DNA from: Diphasiastrum complanatum
Taxonomy: Eukaryota; Streptophyta; Lycopodiopsida; Lycopodiales; Lycopodiaceae
DNA: 64,000 bases
Reading direction: 5' to 3'
Assembly: GCA_029204225.1 (NCBI GenBank)
Contig: CM055096.1
Location: forward strand, 76,051,521-76,115,520
Under the pieces are notes generated by a model. That model was not told where the DNA came from, made no database searches, and worked only from the letters and a program-made list of their open reading frames with translations. The stretch's first letter is position 1; every line of letters begins with the position of its first letter. Both the position numbers and the translations under genes were made by a program. Shown here one piece after another: positions 45,514 through 59,536 of the stretch.

Positions 45514-48500
45514 CTAACTTGGCAAATCTAATGTACATCTATCTACAATTCCAAGAGCATATCTTAACTTAAAAAATGGATCTTTGGACAATGGCTTGGT
45601 TAAGATATCAGCTATGCATTCGGATGATGGTACATGATGTAGTTGCACCTCCTTGGATTGTACCTTCTCCCTCACAAATTGGTGAGCTATCTCAATATGC
45701 TTTGTTCTAGCATGGAAGATAGGATGTTGAGAAGCTTGATTGTCACAAAATATGTAAGGGATCTCTTCGGCCTTTAGCACATGTAGTTCCATCAAGAGTC
45801 TTCTTAGCCATAGGAGCTCTTTGGTTGTTGAAGTCAATGCCTTGTACTCGGCTTCACAAGAAGATAGTGAGATTGTATCTTGCTTTTTGGAAAGCCAAGA
45901 TATTACTCCTCCATAAAGAAATGTTGCAAATGCACTAATGGAATTCCTATCCATCTTGTCAGCTGCAAAATCTGAATCCAAGTAGGCTCTCAAGTGCAAG
46001 TTAGATCCTTCATAAAGTATGCCAAAAAATCTAGTACTAGGAACATATCTAAGTACTCTCTTGGCACTTTTCCAATGATGAACTAAAGGAGCTTTCATAC
46101 TTTGACTCAACTTTCTTACACAAAAACTTAAGTCAGGTCTAGTGATGGTCAAATAGATTAGAGAGCCTATAAGCTTCCTAAAGAGGGTGATGTCCTCAAA
46201 GGATGCTTCATCACCTTCATTAGTTGCTCCATAGGGGTGTCAATCCCCTTACAATCTTTCATACCAAATCTTTCAAGAATGGAAGTAGCATACTTAGATT
46301 GACTTATGAAAGTACAATTGCTACTTCTAGACACTTCTATCCCAAGTATAAACTTTAGGAATCCTAGATCTACCATCTTGAACTCACTAGATAAATCAAC
46401 TTTTACTTTGCTTATGCCTTCATCATCATTTCTTGTCAAAATGATGTCATCAACATAAAGTACCAAAATTATGATCATTCCTTCATTACATTTGAAATAT
46501 AAAGAAGGTTCATAAGCACTTATTACAAAGCCAAGATAATAGAGAAAATCATGCAACCTAGAGTACCAAGCTCTAGGTGCTTGCTTCAAGCCATATAGGC
46601 TCTTCCTTAAGTAGCACACCTTTTGCTCCTCACAACCTTGATGAAGACCTCAGGTTGCATCATGTAGATTTCCTCTTCTAAAAAGCCATTCAAGAAGGCA
46701 TTTGTCACATCCATTTGGTAGAGATCCCACTTGAACAAAGTAGCAATGCAAATGATTAATCTACTAGTTACAAGCTTAGCTACAGGTGCAAATGTTTCTT
46801 CATAATCCAATCCTTTATTTGAAAAAATCCCTTAGCAACAAGCCTAGCTTTGTACTTACTAATAGATCCATCTTTATTGTACTTCATTCTATAAATCCAC
46901 TTACATGCAAGTGGTTTCTTCTCTCTTGGAAGATTTACAAGATTCCAAGTATGATTTTCTTCTAATGCATCATACTCTACTTGCATTGCATCTCTCCAAA
47001 CTTTAGATTTATATGCTTCTTCAAAAGATGATGGTTCTTCAAGCAATGTAGCTAAGAAGGAGTAAGAAGTAGAAGGTGTAGAGTCTTCCTTTTGCTTTCC
47101 CTTGTCCACATAGGTGAGCCTTGAGGGCTCGGCCTTGCTTCTTGATGATCTGCTCGGGCCCTTTTGACTTGGATCCATGTCTCCATCCTCGGGTTTGTCA
47201 AGATCCTCCTCTAGTTTGTCAAGATCTTCAATGCACAATGGGTTAGATCCATTTGACAAGCTCTTAGCAAATTGTGACTCATCAAAAAGTACATCCTTGC
47301 TTACCTTTACTTTCTTGGATATAGGATCATATATCCTATAGCCCTTGCTATTTTCTCCATAGCCAACAAAGATCCCTTTGAAGGAGGTAGCATCTTCTTT
47401 CCTTCTTGTCTCCAAAGGGATGTGAACATAACAAATACATCCAAAGATCTTAAAATCTTTTACATTGGGTTTCTTATCAAACAAGGCTTGATAAGGTGAG
47501 ATCCCATCTATAGCACTACTAGGAAGTCTATTACACAAGTAATTGCACATGTTATAGCTTCTCCCCAAAATGAGATGGGAAGTGATGCATCAAGTCTTAA
47601 AGACTTTGCACACTCACATAGACTCCTATTTTTCCTCTCGTCCACCCCATTTTGTTGGGGGTGTAGGAACAAGTGTATTGCAATTTAATGCCATTGATCT
47701 CACAAAAGTTTTTCATTTTATTGGAGGTGTACTCTCCTCCATTATCACATCTTAGCGCTTTGATGGAAGTACTAAGTTGTTTCTCTACTAGAGACTTGAA
47801 CTTAATGAAAGCTTCATAAACAAGACTTTTCTTTGATAGTAACTCAATCCATGTGAATCTAGTACAATCATCTATAAAAGTTACATACATCAAGGCACCT
47901 CCATTACTTGCATGTGAAAAACTATGTACATCAGAATGTATGAGATCGAAGGGAGAGAGAGATTTTGATGAAGATCTCTTGTAAGAAGATTTGTGTGACT
48001 TTTCAAGATCACATGCCTCACACATCTTTCCACACTTCTTAAAAGCTCTTGGTAGGCCGAGAGCTAGTTCCTTGCTTGCCATTGACTCCATAGATTGAAG
48101 ATTAGGATGGTCTAATCGCTTATGCCAAAGCTCCACTTGCCCTAGCCAAGTTCACACTTTCATTTGCAACATTAGCATCCAAATTGAAAAGTCTACCTTG
48201 CTTAATGCCACTAGCTATGCACTTATCATTTTTCAAGATGGAACAAACTCCATTCTTGAAATGTACATCTAGTCTATTGTCCATAAATTGTCCTACACTA
48301 AGCAAGTTTCTTGAAATGGTAAGAACATACAAAACATTATCTAGATCTATCCTTTTAGATGTGCCTAATTAAAGAGGTATAGATCCTATGCCATCTATCC
48401 TATGCATGCTTGATCACTAGCACTGTATATTGACTTCTTAGAGTCATTACAAGATAGAAGAGTAGAAAAATAATGCTTGTTAAAAGACATGTGGGAACTA

Positions 48501-49427
48501 GCCCCACTATCTATCCACCATGTGTCTTGACTTGAAGTTGGTGTAGATGCAACCATTAAGGATGTGTTGAATCCATCCTCATCTTCTTCTTCTTGAGCAA
48601 TGTTCTCTTGATGTCCATTGGCTTGTTGATTCTTCTTCAAGTAGCATTCTGAGACAAAGTGTCCTTTCTTTCCACAAAAGAAACACTTGAGTTTTGCCTT
48701 GTTCTTCACCTTGCCTTTGGAAGTAGATCCTCCATTCGTCATCTCGGTCTCCTTGCCTTGATTCTTCTTGAATGGATGTTGCTTCTTCTTGCCTTTAGAT
48801 GTAAAGTTTGCTTTCTCCTCTCCTCCATTAAGTGATATGCCATCCATTCTTGTCTTGAGGTGTAGAAGCCTACTCTCCTCGGCCACAAGAACATTGTGCA
48901 ACTTTTCAATGGATGGAAGAGTGTCTTCAATGGAAAATGATTGGACTAAGTTGGTGAACTCATCACCTAGACCATCCAAGATGATTTGTACTAGCTCTTG
49001 ATCTTGGATCTTCTCTCCTATTGCACTTAACTCCTTGTTAAGAGATTTGATCCTAAGGACACACACTCTCTCCACTTCCTTTCATGCTTTGGAAAACTTG
49101 ATTTCTTAGCATGAGGATTCTTGAAGTATTATTGGATTCATAGATGCTCTTTAATGAATCCCAAGCCTCTTTGGATGAGGTACAAGAAGACACCTCTTTC
49201 AAGAGGTCATTGCATACATTTAACTTTATGCAATATAGAGCTAATCTTGCTCTCTTCTTGTATTTGGCTTGTTCTTGGGGAGTTTGAGGCTCTTCCTCAA
49301 CTCCTTGAACTATGTCAAATAGATCATGGATCACTAGGAGTGATTCCATTCTCACTTTCCAAATGGAATAATTTGTGGAAGTGAGTCTCTCACTTGATTC
49401 CATCAAATATCCACCCATGGATGACAT
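45514..49427 (-). pseudogene. Copia element D gag-pol, several frameshifts
   Basis: Reading leftward on the minus strand: gag (49427 on) with LTSTNYSIWKVRMESLL and a shift near 49060; zinc knuckle CFFCGKKGHFVSEC near 48690; protease WWIDSGASSHM near 48510; GAG-pre-integrase LWHKRLDHPNLQSM near 48120; integrase core with YVTFIDDCTRFTWIE and LRCDNGGEY near 47890-47740; another shift near 47600; RT with CKWIYRMKYNKDGS near 46880, ETFAPVAKL near 46790, LYGLKQAPRAWYSRL near 46580 and catalytic YVDDI near 46450; RNase H with ISWLSKKQDTISLSSCEAEY near 45860. At least five frame breaks or stops separate these pieces, so no polyprotein can be made. All domains are otherwise present in copia order, with integrase before RT. 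Confidence 0.93.
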
Positions 49428-50010
49428 TGTAGAATGAATGCTCTTCTCAAAATCACAAAGATTTTTGAATTTTAAAAGATCTATGAAAGGCCTAAAGCTT
49501 ACAAGAATGCCTATAGGCTTGTCTCTATCAAACTAGCACACAAGCTTGAATGATACACAAAGATCTTGCCAAAAATTCCTAGCTTTCACTCTCACAAAAA
49601 GAAATTGTTTTACACTTTTTTTAGAGATTTCACTTCAACTAAGGATATGACAAAATCAGACTCTAAGATCTGATCTTAGACTCTAAAAAGAAATGCTTCA
49701 ATGATCCAAAACTCTATTTGGTCATAGGCATTAGCTAGATTGAATCTAGATCAATACTATGCTTCAAAAAGCACAAAAAAAGAACTAGTATTGTGATTTT
49801 GGGACCAACAAACACAAAGTAACTTGAAATGAAAGTTGTTGTACGGTTTCACACGTGTGAAAAGTACATACACAGCCTCCAAGTCATTTTGATCCAAATG
49901 AATTCAAGCTATCACTCTAGATGAACTCGCCCTCACTAGTATTGGCCAAAAACAAATTTTGCCAATGATCTTTATAAGATTTATGATTCAATGATCACTC
50001 TCTTACTTAG

Positions 50011-50021
50011 CTCTGATATCA
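50011..50021 (-). other. Primer binding site of copia element D
   Basis: On the minus strand TGATATCAGAG directly follows the LTR end. It differs from the initiator-Met primer site TGGTATCAGAG at one base. Confidence 0.85.
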
Positions 50022-50853
50022 TGATAAATTTTACAGTTTTTAGGACAGTAATGATTGTACTTTACAATCATAGAGAGTTATTGGTTGCTTAATCAATGGA
50101 TCTATCAAGTTCTACACATTAGATCTTGATCTAGATTCACTACACTTGGATTTAAGCAAGAGCAATGGATCAACACATCATTAATTAGTGAAGGAGGCTT
50201 CACACATGTGGAGTACTATCCACATTACGGCCTGCACCTGAAACAACAAGTACAATAATCCTAGATAGCAATCATTCATAGAAATCACAAGACAAATGAT
50301 TAGAAACCTCACAAAAGTGTAGAATGCAAAAGTCTCATCAATTTTCATAGCATCCACGAGTCTGGTACAGTCCAGTAGGTCTTCACATGTGTGAAGAGTG
50401 CCACATCACTCAGATCTATCCATTTGATCCATCCTTGATCCTTATCCAAAGTTGACCTTCTAGAATATGGCTAAAATCCAAAAAACTAGTCTCCTAGAAT
50501 ATAGGAATATTCCTTACAAAATAGGATCTAAGGAAAATGGTCAAGTCTTATCTTCTAGTACTCTATACACATGTGTGAACATCCACTTGCCATGTGAAAG
50601 CATTTACTCATGCACATGCAAGGAAAAGCTAATTTCTAGGTGACTAGTCAACTTGACTAAAAACTAGTCATATCATGTTTACACTAATTAGATTGATACA
50701 AAATCAATTTTGATATATACAAGTATGAAAAGTACATCCTTTCACACATAAGAACAGGATTCACATGTGTGAAATCAGATCATCAACATTATTCTAATGT
50801 TTGATCGATATTTACAATAACCAATGTCATGTGAGAAGTGATAATTTTCAATT
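50022..50853 (-). repeat. Copia element D 5' LTR
   Basis: 832 bp, diverged from the 3' copy. Its outer TG end has mutated to AA. The boundary is supported by the AAAAC target duplication. Confidence 0.9.
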
Positions 50854-53800
50854 AAAACCGTACATAAGCATAAAAGGATTGTAACCTATAGAAAAATATT
50901 TTCTACTATTATATGCAAACTCAACCAATGGGAGGTGATCTTCCCAATCCGATTGCCTGTGAGAAACATACGTCCTCAAAATATCTTCCGTAGTTTGATT
51001 AGTCCTTTCTGTCTGGCCATCTGATTCAGGATGATCAGAAGAACTTAAACTCAAAGAAGTTTCTAGTTTATGGAATACTGTTGACCAAAAGTGACCTGTG
51101 AACTTAGGATCTCTATCACTAACAATATCACTTGGAAGACCATACAACTGAAATAATCTTTCAACAAAGATCTGGGCTAAATCAGAAGCCTTTATAGGTG
51201 ACTTGACTAGTATGAATGTAGCTAACTTACTTTTCCGATCCACTACAACCCAAATAGAATCATTTTGTCGTTTTGTCTTTGGAAGTCCAACTACAAAATC
51301 CATAGATATGCTTTCCCATTTCTTATCTGGGATATCTAATGGATGCAACAAACCACCAACCTTATGGCGTTCAACCTTTGCTAGTTGACATGGCTTGCAT
51401 TTAACAACATATGACTCGACATATGGCTTAAGCTTTGACCAATAAAATTCTCTCTTAACCAAGTCCAGAGTCCTGTGTATACCGTGATGTCCCGCACAGG
51501 GTATGTCATGACATTCAAACAAAATCTTCCATTTGAGCTCATCATCACCAGGTACGCAAACTTTTCCATTCCGAAATAGTCATCCATCTTGAATGGTGAA
51601 CTGTTCCACAATCTTCTTATCTTTCTTAGTTAGTTGATCCCCCTGTGTTTCTGACTCAACATTGTCCACATTTCCTCCGGTCTGAACAATGTTCTAAATG
51701 TGACCAAAATGGGAATCTAATTCATATTTTTCTCTCAGCAAAAGATATAGATCTGTAGAAATATGGGTGAATGACAACTCGTTCAGTTCACCGATCTAAC
51801 TAAGAGCATCGGCAACTTGATTAGAGCTGCCTCTTATGTAACAGATTTCATGATCGAATTCTTGCATCAATTCAGCCCATCGAGCTTTTCTCCCCTGAAG
51901 ATCATGTTGATTGCAAAAATACTTAGGAGGCTGGTGATCCGTATACACTACAAACTTACTACCATACAAGTAGTGTTTCCAGGTTTTAAGTGCATGGATT
52001 ACAACAAACAATTCCTTTTTCTGCGTAGTATAACGCAACTAAGGAAGAGTGAATTTTTTGCTCTCAAATGATAGTGGCCTATCCATTTGTAATAGAACTG
52101 CTCCAACTGCAATATCATTTGTGTCCGTTCTCACGATGTAAGGTAAATCTGGATTTGTGATTTGTAACATGGGAGCTGAAACAATCATTGTTTTAAGTTT
52201 CTCAAAACACTGATTCAATTCCTCGTTCCAAACAACAGGCAGACTAGGTTGATTCCTCTTTTTCTTTTTATTAACAGTTCTTTTTGTCAGATTATTAAGT
52301 GGTGCTGCTAACTTAGCATAATCCTCAATAAATCTTTTGAAGAAAAATGTAAAACCTAAAAAAGACTTTACCTGCCTCACAGTTCCCGAAATTGGCCACT
52401 CAATCACAATCTTGATTTTATCGTCATCAATCTTGATCCCATTTACTATGATCTTATGACCGAGATAAAGCAACTCTTGCTTAAAGAATTCACACTTGGA
52501 CTCTTTAGTCTAGAGTAACTCCCGACGGAGTTTCATCAAGACAATCTTTAAGTGTTCTACATGTTCCACCAAGGATTTATTGTAAACGAGAATGTCGTCT
52601 AAGAATACAAACACAAACTTCCCCAAATATGGACGAAATAAATTGTTCATCATTTGCTGAAACATTGCTGGAGTATTTGTTAATCCAAATGGCAACACTA
52701 GAAATTCATAATGACCAAATCTAGAACAAAATCCTGTCTTTTGGACATCTTTTGGCTTTATTTTTTATTTGATGGTACCTTGTCCTGAGATCTATTTTGG
52801 TGAAATACCGTGCTCCACCTAAGTGATCTACAAGGTCATCCATCCTGGGTAATGGATATTTATTCTTTATAGTCACTTTATTAAGCTCGTTGTAATCCAC
52901 ACACATCCGGAAACCTCCATCTTTCTTCGCTTTAAGAAGAACAGGAGAGTCCCATGGTGATTTACTAGGTTGTATATGTCCCATCCTTAGATAATTTTCT
53001 ATTTGATTTGAAATCTCTATCTCCTCTTTATGAGAGAACCTATAAGGTTGTCTAGAGACATGTTGACTTCCTGGAATTAACTCAATCATGTGGTCTACTG
53101 ACCTTGACGGTGGTAAACCATGAGGTAACTCAAATGGAAAAACATCCCTAAATTCATTTATGATCTGTTCTTTCATTGCTTGTTCATGATCTCAATCTAC
53201 TAAGTTAAGAATGGTTGAGAATTCACAACCATTTAGATTCATATCAGGAACACCCACAACTGGAATAGCATCAATTGGAAAAACTTCATAATCAAAATAA
53301 TCCAATGCTTCCATTTTATTAACTATAGAAATTTGATCCAACGAACATACAAAATTACTGCCAAATAATGTAACTATCTTATCACCCTCCTTGAAAGTGA
53401 GAACATGCTTCTCAAAATCAATTAACAGAGAAGGCGATTTACTAAATAACCATTCGTAACCTAAGATTAAATCAGTACGAGCTAGGTCTAAAACATGAAA
53501 ATTAACTAATTCTGTGTGTCTTTGCATCAAAACTGGGAGCTTCGGGACTTTCATGTTCCAAGTCTCCAACTCTGCTCCTGAAGCTAGATAAATTTTATAT
53601 CTATGATTGTTGGCTTCAGTTTTCAAGCTGACTTTCTACACATGATGAGAATTAATAAATCTTGATCTTTAACTGTGCCAATTAAACAGAAAAGTTCATT
53701 AGGCAAGAAAGAACTAGTACTCAAAGAACATTCACACTCACAATCCATCCGGTTAATTTCCAAAGTCTTACCATTGCCTCTTGGGATTTCAATCATGTGA

Positions 53801-54710
53801 GCTGACACTTTCTTCCTTTCTGGACAAAATTTCATCATATGTCCAGGCTTCTTACAGACAAAACATAAGTTCTCTCTTTTAGCCTTTTTCCGGGACATAG
53901 ATTTCTTGAATCTCTTTCTCTTCGGCTTCCTGGGTTACGATGCTGCTTGATCTAATTTGTCAAAGTATTTTGCTTGGTTTGGACCGCGCTTCTTACCCTT
54001 CTTGGTTTTCAAAGTGGTTGGAATTTGCGCAAACTGCTTCCTGGACGCCACCACTATGGAATCATATGCTTTCGCAATCTGAAACGCATCCTCGAGGCTT
54101 TGAAGCACATTTTGCCCGCATTCGTTCTGATAGTCGGCCAGCAAACCCAGGACAACTGCCATAATGCCAACTTCACATCGAATGATAGAACCCTATTCCA
54201 TAGGTCCATGAATTCCTGGATATAAGAGTCTAAACTCTTTGTACCCATCTTGCAATTCACGAACTTCAGGTAGTAGTCCACGTCATCAGCAATTACGAAA
54301 GCTTTTTTGAAAACTTCCGCAAATGCATCCCAAGTAGTTGGCTTCACCGGTAAATCTCGCCACCATGATGACGCTTTGTCACGTAAGAACAGCACGACAC
54401 TTTCAATTTTCTTCTCATCAAGAACACCGTGTAGATTGAAGTAACTACTCCACTTGGCCAGCCAGTCCTCGATGACCTCAGGTTTCTTCTCCTTCTTCTC
54501 GCCCGCATAAACCTCCGGTTGAAAACCGAGATTGAGTGAAGACATCAATTTGACTTGATTCAATAGAACCTCCATTTGCTGATCTCTCCTCTGATTACGA
54601 TTATTCATATCATTGAGTGTTGTACTCAACTATTGACAAATTATCATATAAGATGGCGCATCTGAATTTGCAGCTTGATTTGAAGTTTTTTCGGCCATCT
54701 CGATACATCT
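50854..54710 (-). pseudogene. Gypsy element C, 5' part: gag to integrase core
   Basis: Reading leftward on the minus strand: gag begins near 54700 (MAEKTSNQAA) and continues after a stop at 54629-54054, with WLAKWSSYFNLHGV; zinc knuckle CFVCKKPGHMMKFC near 53870; protease-region LARTDLILGYEWLF near 53470; linker [19 protein letters not shown] near 53125; RT with [20 protein letters not shown] near 52890 and catalytic FLDDILVY near 52590; RNase H YTDHQPPKYF near 51935; integrase zinc-binding GIHRTLDLVKREFYW and core SMDFVVGLPKT, SDRDPKFTGHFW, ESDGQTERTNQ down to 50860. At least six stops or shifts break the frame. It is similar in layout to family A but clearly a different family. Its 5' LTR was not identified. 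Confidence 0.93.
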
Positions 54711-54719
54711 ATCCTGGAA

Positions 54720-56200
54720 ATTACTAGATTTAGTTAATATCAAATTAACTCATAGTGAAGTACTGTTGACCAAAAACTGACTGAAATTGACTCCAATATG
54801 GTCAAATCACTATTTTTAGTCGCATACATAGATATTACAAGAAACTATCTATTTGCTCACCAAACCTTTGAGCAAAAATTCCTTCATCAAGCATAGAGCC
54901 AATCTTGGAATAATACCAAGATACATGTTCAAGTCAACATAGATTATTTTTAGGAGTAGTGTTGAGAAATGAAAAATCATCTATCTTGGCTTTAGGCTTG
55001 TTACAAAGTTTTTTCTATGTAAGTTTGTTGTTTCATAATGTAAATGCCAAATTTGGCCTAGAAGGAACTCGAGCTACATGGATTCTTCAAGTCTAGTTGG
55101 TAATATACAACTTGCATATAGATTGTAGACTTAGAAATGTCATTAATAGGCTTGTAGAAACTCGTGGCATATCACATGCAATGGTTGTAAGTGATCCATA
55201 GTGACATGCAAGGTATGCACAAAGTGAATTGGACACATGCATGATGATTTGTACAATTCTCGTAGAAAAAATGACATTTGGTAAAAGTAGGTAGAAATGC
55301 ATGCATGAGAAGTGACAAATGTCACTAATACTCTAGTTTTCACTTATAGATGTGGATGGAAGTTGGATGGATGTGGTTCTACCTCGAGCTACCTCAAACT
55401 CCATAAATATGTATAGACATTCCCATAATCTTTGATGAAAAACCAAGCTTTGAAGCTATTCCATGCCATTTTGGATCTACACTATCATTTGCTTGAATAT
55501 TGCTCTCTCTTTCTCTCTCTAACTCGAGTAGAAGCTTATGCTAATGCATTAAATTCTTGTACTTTTTCTCTCTTGTTTATCAAAGCTATCATTCTTTGAT
55601 TCATAGCATGCTAGATTGTGATTAAGCCATTAAATTCTATACTAGATCTTGGTATTCAATCTAGAATCAGTTTGTGTGCTAATCATAAAGCTTAATAAGA
55701 TCCTTTACACCTGAGGATCATTCCCCACACGTGTGAACTTGCTGGAAATTTTGTCAAAAAGGAGAGTTTTGATGCATCCAACTATTTCAGACCTCATGTT
55801 TGCTAACTGCCATGTTCTATGTTATGCATGTTTGCTAGTTGAATGAGTGCATACTCTAGACATGGCCAAAAAACATACTCTAAGACATGGCCAAAAGGCA
55901 TACTTTCCATGCATGCACGTTATTTCAGCCCTCCACCTAGGTCGAGACCTTAAGTATTCAAACCACCACTACAATTTAGCCTTTAACATTGACTTTTTTT
56001 CCATTGGTAGACCTCAACACATAGTATTGCCTTTGCAAGGCAAGGCCAAAAAGTACTAACAAAAATATTCTAGTCAAAATATAAGTATTTTATGAACACA
56101 TCTTGAATGAAGGTGCAATGGAAGAAATGTGTCATATTCATTGTTTATTGTCAAGGAAATATAGAAATAATATCTCATTGTTTATTAAAAACATCTAAAA
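54720..56200. other. No gene recognised
   Basis: AT-rich sequence without recognised coding motifs. The missing 5' LTR of gypsy element C would be expected here but I see no copy of the sequence at 43507-44007. Confidence 0.4.
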
Positions 56201-57395
<1,195 letters not shown>

Positions 57396-57839
57396 TCAAT
57401 CTTTAGCAACTAACTTTCCATATTCTGATTCAATCCTTGGCCAATTCTTCATGTTAAGCGTGATCTTCTCCAAGGGGATGCCACACTCCGTCCATTTAGA
57501 TCTTTGTGGGTAGGGGAGGTAGTGGGCATTTACCCTTAGTTGCCTGGGACTGGTGACGTACGCCCTGATGGCCGTAGGGTTTCGTTCAAGTAGGCATTTC
57601 CACCATTCTGGCTGAGTGTCTAAAATTGGAATGTAGGCCAACTCATTTCCCTTGATCTCCTTTATTGTGACAAACAATTGCCAACCGTTGCGTGAGCTTT
57701 CGTGTGAGAATTGCACTAGATAAGTGTTGATTTCATCTTCTATCGAGGTTGGCTTCCATAATGCATGGTTGGCGGAGATCGATCTGGAGCCTTGGGAAGA
57801 TGAAGCTTGTGCTTGGCTCGAATCTGGTTGTTGTGTCAT
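57396..57839 (-). CDS. Unknown 147-residue protein
   Basis: An open minus-strand frame starts ATG at 57839 with MTQQPDSSQAQASSSQGSR, a Gln/Ser-rich N-terminus. It then becomes a compact region with many Trp (WQLFVTIKEI, PEWWKCLLERN, RSKWTECGIPLE, MKNWPRIESE) and ends in a stop after LVAKD. The composition looks like a folded domain, unlike chance frames nearby. It is divergent from the SET-like ORF on the plus strand and their ends overlap. I do not recognise a family. It may be a host gene, a gene fragment, or an accessory ORF of the CACTA-related locus to its right. Confidence 0.45.
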   Translation of the reverse strand: MTQQPDSSQAQASSSQGSRSISANHALWKPTSIEDEINTYLVQFSHESSRNGWQLFVTIKEIKGNELAYIPILDTQPEWWKCLLERNPTAIRAYVTSPRQLRVNAHYLPYPQRSKWTECGIPLEKITLNMKNWPRIESEYGKLVAKD

Positions 57840-57849
57840 ATCTGGGCCC

Positions 57850-58936
57850 GTGTCTTATAAGAAATATTGATTTTGGATCATCTTTGGCATTGGACGAAGA
57901 TCTAGTTGATGATTTTATTGGTGAGGTCACTAGTGACTACACACCGAGTAATGTGGAGGTTATGCATATTCCTATGTCTCATATATCCACTCACTCCTCC
58001 AGTCTTGACATTGATCCTGCTTCAATAGATTCTGATCATCTCATAGTGTCATCACACCTAGATTGCATCCAATCCACAACACCTTGTGAAAATCCTATCC
58101 CAAGCTCTATCCATCTCATGATGTCACCACATACAGATATTGTGCATTCCATCACACCCAACGTAAATCGTACAGATTCTTCTATCTTAGCTACGCCATT
58201 AAAAAAAAGAACACGACTTGGATGCATTTTGACAAAATTTGAAAAAGAGCAAATTTTTTTACGTACTATCGACTTGTCCAAAAATGTTTTAAATTCGTTG
58301 ACCGAATCTCCCCTTTCTCCTCATCTACATGCATTAGTTAAGTCATTTGATAGAAAAAAATATTCATGTTGGCCTGATACGTTACCACTACCATCATGTG
58401 GGACATCGTTTTCATATTGGGGTCATATGTACATAATTAAGCCTAGTGAGCGGTTTTCCTAATGCCGGACTAGGTTTATTTTCTTTGACTAGCATTGATG
58501 TCCCTTTGAATAGTTTTGTCACATTAATGCCATATGCAGGACCTCAATATAATTGGGGTGATTGGCATGCTCTATGTCGCCACCAATGGAGAATGCAAAT
58601 ATATGGTTTAAATTCCAATGCTTGTTCTTTGGAAGAGAGGCGCATGCAAGGAAAAAGTGTCTCAAAAGCACATCGTATGTACATCGATTGGCATCCAGAA
58701 ATACATGGAAACATCGCTGCATATATAAATAGTTCTATTTGTCACCCTTTATTCACTAATTGTGAATGGAAAAGAAGATTATTTTTCTAGATATGTGAAA
58801 GCTACATATGTAATGGTTTGTGCGATCAGACCTATTAAATGTGGTAAAGAACTATTCATCAACTATAGCTTCAATCGTTCTCTACCAAGATGTGTACAAA
58901 AAGTTTTGAGCCAAGCACAACCATGTGCGTTGTAAA
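57850..58936 (+). pseudogene. SET-domain-like ORF, two frameshifts
   Basis: The plus strand encodes a Ser/Asp/His-rich N-terminal part (about 57850-58440) and then a SET-like domain. A 1-nt shift near 58440-58450 leads into FPNAGLGLFSLTSIDVP with the GxGLF pattern of the SET N-part. NIAAYINSSICHPLFTNCEW follows, corresponding to the RFINHS..PNC block. After a second shift in a T-run near 58785, FSRYVKATYVMVCAIRPIKC and GKELFINYSF match the 'A.R.I..GEEL..Y' block. It ends LSQAQPCAL with TAA at about 58934. SET domains transfer methyl groups from S-adenosylmethionine to lysines; the conserved NH pair appears as Asn-Ser here. No pre-SET or post-SET cysteine cluster was seen. The start is uncertain: the frame is open from 57749, but that stretch is antisense to the minus ORF. 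Assignment is by eye. Confidence 0.6.
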
Positions 58937-58959
58937 TACCAAAAGTACATCCTTTTCAT

Positions 58960-59535
58960 TTGAGTTCAATTTGGATGTCTTATTTGACTTTCAACTTAGA
59001 TATGATGTTTCCTTTAGATGTCTTATTTAAGTTCACATTTGATATGATGTTTGATGTTAAGCTTTTACAAATAATGCTCAATTATCAATGTCCTGTTTCA
59101 ATTCTAATTATAATATAATGTTCGATTAAGATGTCTTATATAAGTTTCAAATTGGATATGATGTTTGATGTTTAGGTTTTAGAAATAATGTTCAATTTTC
59201 ATGTCTTGTTTAAGTTTCAATTTGAATATCATGTTTGATTTTGATGTCATATTTAAGTTTCAATTTGAATAATGCTTAGTGTTTAGGTTTTAACACAAAA
59301 TATTCAACTATATCGAAACTATATACAATGGTTTTAATCTAATTAGTTATACATTCTTGATATTCGATATTTGAATTATAAGATAATATCTTTTATTTGA
59401 GGACGTGAATAGTCTTAATAGTGGTATTTGTTTTTTTTTTAAAATAAAATATTCAATTTTCATATCTTGATTTAAGTTCCAATTTGTATATATTGTTGTT
59501 CAATTTTGATGTCTTATTTGTTTTCCCATGTTTGA
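58960..59535. repeat. Degenerate AT-rich tandem repeat
   Basis: Imperfect copies of a unit around gatgtcttatttaagtttcaatttgaatatgatgtttgatg recur at least five times, joined by tttaggttttagaaataatgttcaa-like spacers. It lies between the SET-like ORF and the transposase exons and could be intronic or a subterminal repeat region. Confidence 0.7.
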
Positions 59536-59536
59536 A

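Larger units (their letters stand above)
44633..50858 (-). mobile_element. Copia element D with two LTRs and 5-bp target duplication
   Basis: The element runs 44638-50853 (about 6.2 kb) inside gypsy element C. AAAAC at 44633-44637 and 50854-50858 is the target duplication. LTRs are 44638-45500 and 50022-50853. On the minus strand they run TGTTGAAAATT...TTTATCA; in the 5' LTR the first two bases have changed to AA. They differ by many substitutions and a 31-bp indel, so insertion is older than that of the family A element. A primer site and a purine tract (gtgaggaggag) are present. Confidence 0.95.

Noticed and set aside
55966-55976. cactacaattt as a CACTA 5' terminus
   Set aside because: Only the first 8 bases fit, and no matching inverted end or 3-bp duplication was found on the other side of the transposase.
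58036-58281. 81-codon minus-strand frame in the SET-like region
   Set aside because: Antisense shadow of the plus-strand reading, no motif.
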